Below, piece after piece: positions 8,880 to 14,136 of a stretch of 14,136 nucleotides of DNA (position 1 is the stretch's first letter; each line of letters starts with the position of its first letter). This DNA is from Xylaria sp. FL1777 (taxonomy: Eukaryota; Ascomycota; Sordariomycetes; Xylariales; Xylariaceae), in the NCBI GenBank assembly GCA_022578965.1, contig MU401004.1, positions 1 through 14,136 of the forward strand, written 5' to 3'. The notes under the pieces are model-generated. The model made no database searches. It had not been told where the DNA came from and saw nothing but the letters and a program-made list of their open reading frames with translations. A program made the position numbers and the translations under genes.

Positions 8880-10065
8880 TCTTTTTTTTTAAAATTATTG
8901 TTTTAACAATTTTCTGTAAGTATTTTTTTTTCTTTTTTTTTTTGTATGTTATAATATTAAAACGCATTAAAAAAATTAACTGCTTATTTAAAACAAAGCA
9001 AAAACTTATTTTTGTTTCTTTTATTAATTTTACTAGCTATAAAGTTATGCCTTACTTTTGCTGCTTTAATTAGTTATTAACATATAAAATAACAAATAAT
9101 ATGTTTTATTATTTTAAATGCATATATACTAGCTGCTTTTACAACAAATTAAAAGTTTTAATTAACTTAATTAATAATATAATCTTTAAATATTGTTGTT
9201 TTAAAAAAAAAAAAAAGCAAGCAAAACAATAGTTACTTTTAGTTTAAAAAAAATTAAAACAAGCTTAAAATAGCTTTAACTTTGTTTTAAGCAAGTTAGC
9301 TTAGCTTTATATATAAAAACGTTTTTTAAAAGCAAAAAATATTAAAATAGTTTAGCAAAAGCTTTAATTTTTAAATAAACTAAACAAAATAAAGCATATT
9401 AAAAAAAAACAAAAAGCATTAGCAAAAAAGCAAAAACAATAAAAAAAGCAAGCTAAAGCAGCACAAGCTACTTTATCTAAGTTTAATTAAAATTTTTTAA
9501 GCATTTCTTTTAAAGTTAACTTTTTTTTTTTAGTTTTAAGCAGTTAAAATGTTAGTAATAAAACTAATTTATAATTACTTTAGTAGTTTTTAAATGTTTT
9601 TTAAGTTTTTAAGTATTATTAGCATATAAATATTTTTTTTATTTAATAAAATATTCTAGATTATTATTATTTTAATAAAAATTTAGTATACTTTTAACTT
9701 TATATATGTTTTAATTTGTTTTTATTTTTAGTTATATTTTAATAAGTGTTTTAATAAGTATTAATTTTAATAAAAAAATATAAAAAATAAAGTAAATTTA
9801 TATATTCTTTAGTAATAATAGTTTATAGTTAATAAATAAAATAACTTTTTTAATTTTAAAAAAGCTAAGTTTTTTAAATTTTAATTTATTGCTTAGTTGT
9901 TTTGTTTTAATTTAAAAAATATTAATGTTTGCATTTTATTTTTATTATAGCAAATAAACTTTGTTTTTTTTTTTAAAGGTTAGTTCTTTAGTTCGTTTTT
10001 TATTATAGTATATTAATATCTATTATTATAAAAATTAAAAGCATAGTTATAATCTAGCTTATAGC
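8880..10065. other. Spacer between the two head-to-head gypsy LTRs
   Basis: This 1.19-kb AT-rich stretch separates the two LTRs. It does not resemble the gag or protease part of copy C on either strand by eye, nor the copia element. Apart from the reading at 9260-9490 I see no gene. Before the gypsy insertions it may have been one older element, now unrecognisable. Confidence 0.6.
9260..9490 (+). pseudogene. C-terminal fragment of an unknown protein, Lys/Ala/Gln-rich
   Basis: One plus-strand frame from about 9260 to a TAA at 9488-9490 has few stops. It ends in the reading KKKQKALAKKQKQ*KKQAKAAQATLSKFN. A basic, helical Lys/Ala/Gln tail of this kind is seen at the C-terminus of several fungal DNA transposases, but I cannot find the catalytic residues upstream (8880-9260), so the family stays open. 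The G+C content is raised locally by GCA and GCT codons. It may be the tail of an older transposase gene whose front was lost when the gypsy LTR arrived at 8371-8874. Low-complexity coincidence is the alternative. Confidence 0.3.
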
Positions 10066-10561
10066 TGTTATGAAATTAGCACCGGGGTGGCCTTTAAAGT
10101 AGCTTAATGCTTTTATACATACTTTGCACCTTTTTTCTGCTAGCTAGAGCCAAGGTTACGTAATAACCTACTTAGCTTACTAGGCTTATAGTAATTTAAA
10201 GCTTACTAAGCTTATAGTAATTTAAGGCTTATTAAGCTTATAGTAATTTAATGCTTACTAAACTTGCAATAATTTAAAAAAGGTTACTACTTTTTTTACT
10301 TTTTTTTTGTTTATATAATTATGTATTTTTTGTATTTAGTTATTTATTTAGTTTTTAGCTTTTTAGCTATTAATTTTCTTATAATTGCTAAGCACTAATA
10401 TATTTATTACTTTTAAATTCTTTAAGATTTTTATTAATGCATAGTAGTAAAAATACTCTAAAAACCTCTTTAACGAACTATTATTAAAGATTTTATTATT
10501 ACTTATAAATTAAGACCTTAAAAGTAAACCTGTTATATTAATATATAATAAGTTTATTATA
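10066..10561 (+). repeat. Gypsy 5' LTR of copy C (496 bp)
   Basis: It begins TGTTATGAAATTAGCACCGG and ends AGTTTATTATA, the mutated counterpart of the GGTCCGTTACA end kept (in reverse complement) by LTR A. The first 100 bases keep a G+C-rich patch (ACCGGGGTGGCC at 10080-10091, and CCAAGGTTACG near 10150), whereas in LTR A the opposite end is preserved. The primer binding site should start at 10562 (CTTTAATAGCTCTTTAATTA), but it is too mutated to name the tRNA. Confidence 0.93.
10175..10278 (+). repeat. Four 26-bp tandem repeats in LTR C
   Basis: Units start at 10175, 10201, 10227 and 10253, pattern GCTTACTAAGCTTATAGTAA plus TTTAAA. They are the reverse complement of the array at 8666-8769. 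Both copies keep exactly four units, which suggests the array was present in the family before both insertions. Confidence 0.92.
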
Positions 10562-12060
10562 CTTTAATAGCTCTTTAATTAATAAAACTTAACATATAAA
10601 AATAAATATTAGTATAAAAAGTTAAATAATAAACAATTTATAAAATAGATTTTTAAAAGTATACTAAAAAAATATTTAAAAGATAAAAATGTTAAATAAT
10701 ATTATATAAGTAAACTTTATTTAATAACTAATAAACTAGATCTAAGTTATGCTACTAAAAATAAAAAGTTAAAAATTAAGTTTAAAGATTTTAAAAACTT
10801 TTAGAACTAATAACGTACTAAAACAATAAACTTTAATACTTTTATTAGCTATTTTTATTAAAAAAAAAGCAGTAATAAAAAAAAAGAAGTTAAGCAATAA
10901 TAGTAAAAAAAAACTAACGTTAATACTAGTGCTATAAAACAAACTAGTTGCTTTAATTTAAAGGATAGCTTAAATATTAAACGTTATAACTTTTAAACTA
11001 GCATAAATACTAGCTATAATAATTAAAGCAGCAATAATAACTGCTATTATAACAATAGGTTAAAGCTTTAAACAAATAATTATACTATAACTAATATTAA
11101 TATTACTACTAGCAAACTTAACGCTTATTTTTATTACTGCTATACCTAAAGTAATAACTTAAAATAAAAAACTTAACTTTTTATTATTATTGCTGCTTTT
11201 ACTATTAAAATTATTTATAATGTTAAAAATACTAAACATTAAAAGTTTTAAACTTACTGCTTTAAAGCTTTATAATAAATCTATAAATATAAAAGCTTTT
11301 TTAATTTATGCTAAACTTTATTTAAAATAGCACTTTATTATTATTATAAAAAAAGATTAAAAAGTAATAACTATTTTATAATTTCTATTAAAAAAAATAC
11401 TAAAATAGTTTTAATTTATTTTAAAAGATTTCTTAAAAGCTAATAAGTTAACTAACTTTAAGCTAAAAACAAAAAAGATTTTTAAAAACTACGTTAAGTT
11501 TAAAAATTAAATAAAAATACTATTTAAAAATACTTAAAAAGTAAAACATGCAAAAAAAGCATTTTATTGCTTAAAACAAACAAAAGTAGCAGCAAATTAT
11601 GCTATAAAAGTTAAATAATTAGTAGTAATCTTAAGATTGCTTAAACTTATATTATTTTACTTATTTTATAATAAATTTAAAACTTAAGTTTAAAATAAAC
11701 TATATAAAATAAATAAACTAGCAAAAATTAATACGTATATTAATATAGCTATTATAATTAATTAATAATTATTTAACTAGTACTTTAAAACTAAAAAAAC
11801 TAAAAAAAACAAAAAAAAAAATACTTAAAAAAGTATTAAATAAAGATTTAAACAAATTAATAAAGTTTAAAAACAATAACTTTAAAATATATCTAAAGTT
11901 AAATGTTATAACTACAGAAAAAAAAAACACTTTTAAAAATAATGCTAATTTAAAAAAAAAAACAGAAAAAAAAGCTATAAAAAAAAAAAAATTCCTTAAC
12001 TTAAGAAAAAAGTACAAGTTATAAAAGTCTAAAATAATAAAAAACAACGAAGCAATTTAA
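10562..12060 (+). pseudogene. Ty3/gypsy gag pseudogene (copy C)
   Basis: Gag forms the virus-like particle that packages element RNA. The best-preserved part is the capsid-like segment from about 11463 to 11800, read in one frame through stops: KNYVKFKN*IKILFKNT, then KVKHAKKAFYCLKQTKVAAN (from 11541), LILFYLFYNKFKT*V*NKLY and KINTYINIAIIIN. The order of these blocks, with a YCLKQT...ANYA core followed by an FYNKFK...LYK block, is typical of gypsy Gag. Upstream (10980-11120) the readings are Asn/Ala-rich low complexity. Downstream (11790-12010) is Lys-rich. The start codon cannot be placed, since ATG would have become ATA, and a zinc knuckle was not confirmed. The gag/pol border is approximate. 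Confidence 0.82.
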
Positions 12061-14136
12061 AAAATACGTTTTTAAAGCAAAAGTATAAAATTGCTATTTT
12101 AAGTTAAAACAAAAGTGCTATACTAAACAAATCTAAATGCTTTATTTATATAAGTTAAAATAAACAAGCATATAAATATTATTTAAAAGCTTTATAATTA
12201 TTAAAACAAATTATAAAAAAATATATTTGCTATATAAACAATTAAAGTTGTTTAATATATAACTTAAAAAAATAGTTTAATTAAAAGTAGCAAATAATAA
12301 AAAGTAATAAATTAATATAATTAGTAAACTTATAAAACTATAAAAACTTTAAACTATTAAAGCTTAAAATATAGCCTAAAAAAAAGTTATATTTAAAAAA
12401 ACAAAACTATAACTATAAATAGTATAGTTATTAAACTAATTATAAACTATTAAAATACTTAATTATTAAATAAACCTAAAAAAACAGAACTTATAAAACT
12501 TTAAAATAAAAATAAATAAGATTAAAAGCTATAAAAAACACTACAAAAAAAAAACTAATAAAAATAAACGAAGTATTTTTGTAGCTTAAACTATTTTAAA
12601 TATAATAAAACAAAAAAGCATTAATAGTTAACATAAAAACTAATATGTTTTAAAAACTAAAGCTAGCAATTTAACTAATTATTAAAAGTTATTATTATAA
12701 TAGAACTATAATAAAAAACAATAATAATATTTTATGCTTAAAAGATTTAAAACATAATAAAATATTATAAAATTATTATATAGTATATTATTATTATTAA
12801 TATTTACTTAATAAACTAAAAAATAATTAGTTTTTTAAACGAATTACAAAAACAGAAATATAAAACTTTTACGAATTAAAGTAGTTAGTTATAACTATAG
12901 TTTATTATAAAAATCTACAAAAATTTGTAATATTTAAAAAAGATTTTAATTGCACTTATAACATTATTTTAAAAAAATATAAAAATAACTGCTATAAATA
13001 TTACTAGCTAATTAAAGCACGATTATACTAAAAAATAGTTACTAAAAGCAAAAAAGCTTAAAAACTATAATTTAAAGCTTAACTAAAAACAAAAACAAAA
13101 CAAAGCGCAATAATATCTAAAATGCAAAATAAAACAAGCACTTAAACATTTTACAAAAAAAAATTAAAAAACAAAATAAGCATTTGCTAAAAAAGCAGCA
13201 AATAGCTAAAAAAACTAAAGCCTTATATAAAGTTTAATGTAATAACTAATAAAACTAATTTAAAGTTAAACTTATATATTAAAAAAAAAAATATAACACT
13301 TTAATTAACTTAAAAATATAAGCTAACATAATTTTATTTAAAGTAATAAAACAAAATGAAATTTCTTAAAAATATAAGCAAAAATCTTAAAAAATTAAAA
13401 GATTTAATAAAAATACTTCTAGCTATAATAATAGTTATATACTTAAAAAAACTAAACTTTTTAATATATTTATATAAAAACACAAAAAACAAATTATATT
13501 AAATATTGCTAATATATTTAATTATAATATTATTTTAGAAATACTATAGCTAAAAACTAGTAACCTTTTGATTTAATAAAAAGCAAAAACTATTAAGTAA
13601 AAAAACAAAAAACAAAGCAAAAAAATCAAAAAAATTGCAAAAGAAATCTTAAACAAAATATTAAAAATATATTATAAATTCTATAAACTATTTAAAAAAA
13701 AAAAAAAAAAAAAACTTCTTAAATATAGCTTATAAGATTACTATATTTTTATTAAAAAAAAATGTTAACTAAAGCTTTATTAAGTATATTATATAAGCTT
13801 AAACAAAATAAACGCCTTATAAAAATATATTTAAAAAAACTTAGCAAAAGGATTTTTAAAAGAATTTTAGTTATTTGCTAAATACCTTATAATACTAGTA
13901 CTTAAAATAAAAAATAAAAAACAACTAATTAATAAAAAAAGAAAACTAGTATAGCAAGTAGTAATTAACTATTAATTATTAAACGTAATTATTATTGCAA
14001 ATAAATACTTTTTTACTTTATTAATAACTATAAAAGAAAATATTAGCTAAGCAAAATAGTTTATAGTAATTAATATTTTAAATAAATATTATGCTATTAA
14101 AATAGCTAAAAAAAAAAAATAAAAAACTGCTATATA
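12061..14136 (+). pseudogene. Ty3/gypsy pol pseudogene: protease and N-terminal RT (copy C, partial)
   Basis: The first 1.2 kb (12061 to about 13250) holds no motif I can name and may include the end of gag. An aspartic-protease end is read at about 13502-13590 as NYNIILEIL*LKTSNLLI, the block that closes gypsy protease. In the same frame, after a Lys-rich linker with a 21-A run (13694-13714), RT begins at about 13772: ISLNKINAL*KYI, KNLAKGFLKEF and VVINY*LLN (13958-13981, the VDYRxLN box with Asp to Asn). Next come AK*FIVINILNKYYAIKIA, with the first catalytic Asp now Asn at 14072-14074, and finally KTA at the window edge. The protease active-site triplet was not confirmed. The C-terminal RT motif missing here is visible in copy A. 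Confidence 0.87.
13694..13714 (+). repeat. 21-bp A run in gypsy pol linker
   Basis: An uninterrupted run of A's within the protease/RT linker. The matching region of copy A is a broken T run (about 8099-8116). It probably grew from a Lys/Glu-codon stretch by G-to-A mutation and slippage. Length differences here account for small offsets between A and C. Confidence 0.85.

Larger units (their letters stand above)
10066..14136 (+). mobile_element. Ty3/gypsy copy C, plus strand, running off the window
   Basis: This is a gypsy-type retrotransposon with its 5' LTR (10066-10561), gag, protease and the first half of RT in normal order. The remaining RT, RNase H, integrase and 3' LTR should lie beyond the right edge. 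It is the same family as copy A but opposite in orientation and not deleted, so it serves as the template for interpreting A. All coding parts carry many RIP-type stops. ATAGC at 10061-10065 could be its target duplication; the partner would be outside the window. Confidence 0.88.

Noticed and set aside
8371..10561. A 2.2-kb DNA transposon with 500-bp terminal inverted repeats
   Set aside because: The two arms are gypsy LTRs with TG...CA ends. The right arm is followed by gag and pol in the correct order, and there is no matching target duplication outside the pair.
10061..10571. Copy C LTR as a solo LTR, with ATAGC at 10061-10065 and 10567-10571
   Set aside because: The second ATAGC is five bases away from the LTR end, ATAGC is very common here, and gag/pol of the same family follow directly.
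11769..12047. A 92-residue open frame on the minus strand starting with MFFIILDFYN
   Set aside because: It is the antisense of the Lys-rich tail of gypsy gag; an A-rich strand gives a Phe/Leu-rich open frame by composition alone, and no motif or neighbour supports it.
12075..12125. A CCHC zinc knuckle at the end of gag (reading NCYFKLKQKCYTKQ)
   Set aside because: The cysteine and histidine spacing does not fit CX2CX4HX4C, and the mismatching codons cannot be explained by C-to-T or G-to-A changes.
13330..13430. Active-site Asp-Ser/Thr-Gly of the gypsy protease
   Set aside because: I tried several frames; the closest readings need changes other than transitions, so I did not claim it.
1..14136. 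Mitochondrial, apicomplexan or AT-rich bacterial DNA
   Set aside because: No rRNA, tRNA or usual organelle gene is seen, and no long open frames. The retroelement structure with transition-only divergence points to a fungal nuclear genome with RIP.
1..14136. CRISPR array, phage, toxin-antitoxin or other defence system
   Set aside because: No spaced short repeats other than the LTR 26-mers, which abut without spacers, and no intact genes.

Overview
This window is a stack of dead, heavily mutated retrotransposons in an extremely AT-rich block; sampled lines are about 10-20 % G+C. There is no intact gene. It most likely comes from a filamentous ascomycete fungus (Pezizomycotina). Repeated copies differ almost only by C/T and G/A transitions, the mark of repeat-induced point mutation (RIP). 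The retroelement proteins still readable through the stop codons are of Ty1/copia and Ty3/gypsy types I associate with ascomycetes. No database was searched, so these assignments rest on recognised motifs.

Layout: (1) Gypsy copy A, minus strand, has its RT region at 1-691, its protease/linker region at 8075-8370 and an LTR at 8371-8874. (2) A complete Ty1/copia element, minus strand, 692-8069, is nested inside copy A. It has two 288-bp LTRs and 5-bp target duplications (ATAGT). Its pol (integrase, reverse transcriptase, RNase H) can be followed from about 4980 down to a stop at 2320. (3) A 1.2-kb spacer, 8880-10065, holds one lysine/alanine/glutamine-rich reading of unknown origin. (4) Gypsy copy C, plus strand, has its 5' LTR at 10066-10561, then gag, protease and the first half of RT, and runs off the right edge. 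A and C belong to the same family and face each other head to head.

Order of events: copies A and C were present first, then the copia element entered A. Copy C still carries the uninterrupted sequence of that site, so the insertion can be checked inside the window. RIP then hit all copies, turning catalytic Asp codons into Asn and many Trp/Gln/Arg codons into stops. Nothing here can encode a working protein. I found no tRNA, rRNA, CRISPR array, host gene or new system; the points of interest are the mutation pattern, the nesting and the odd structure of copy A.
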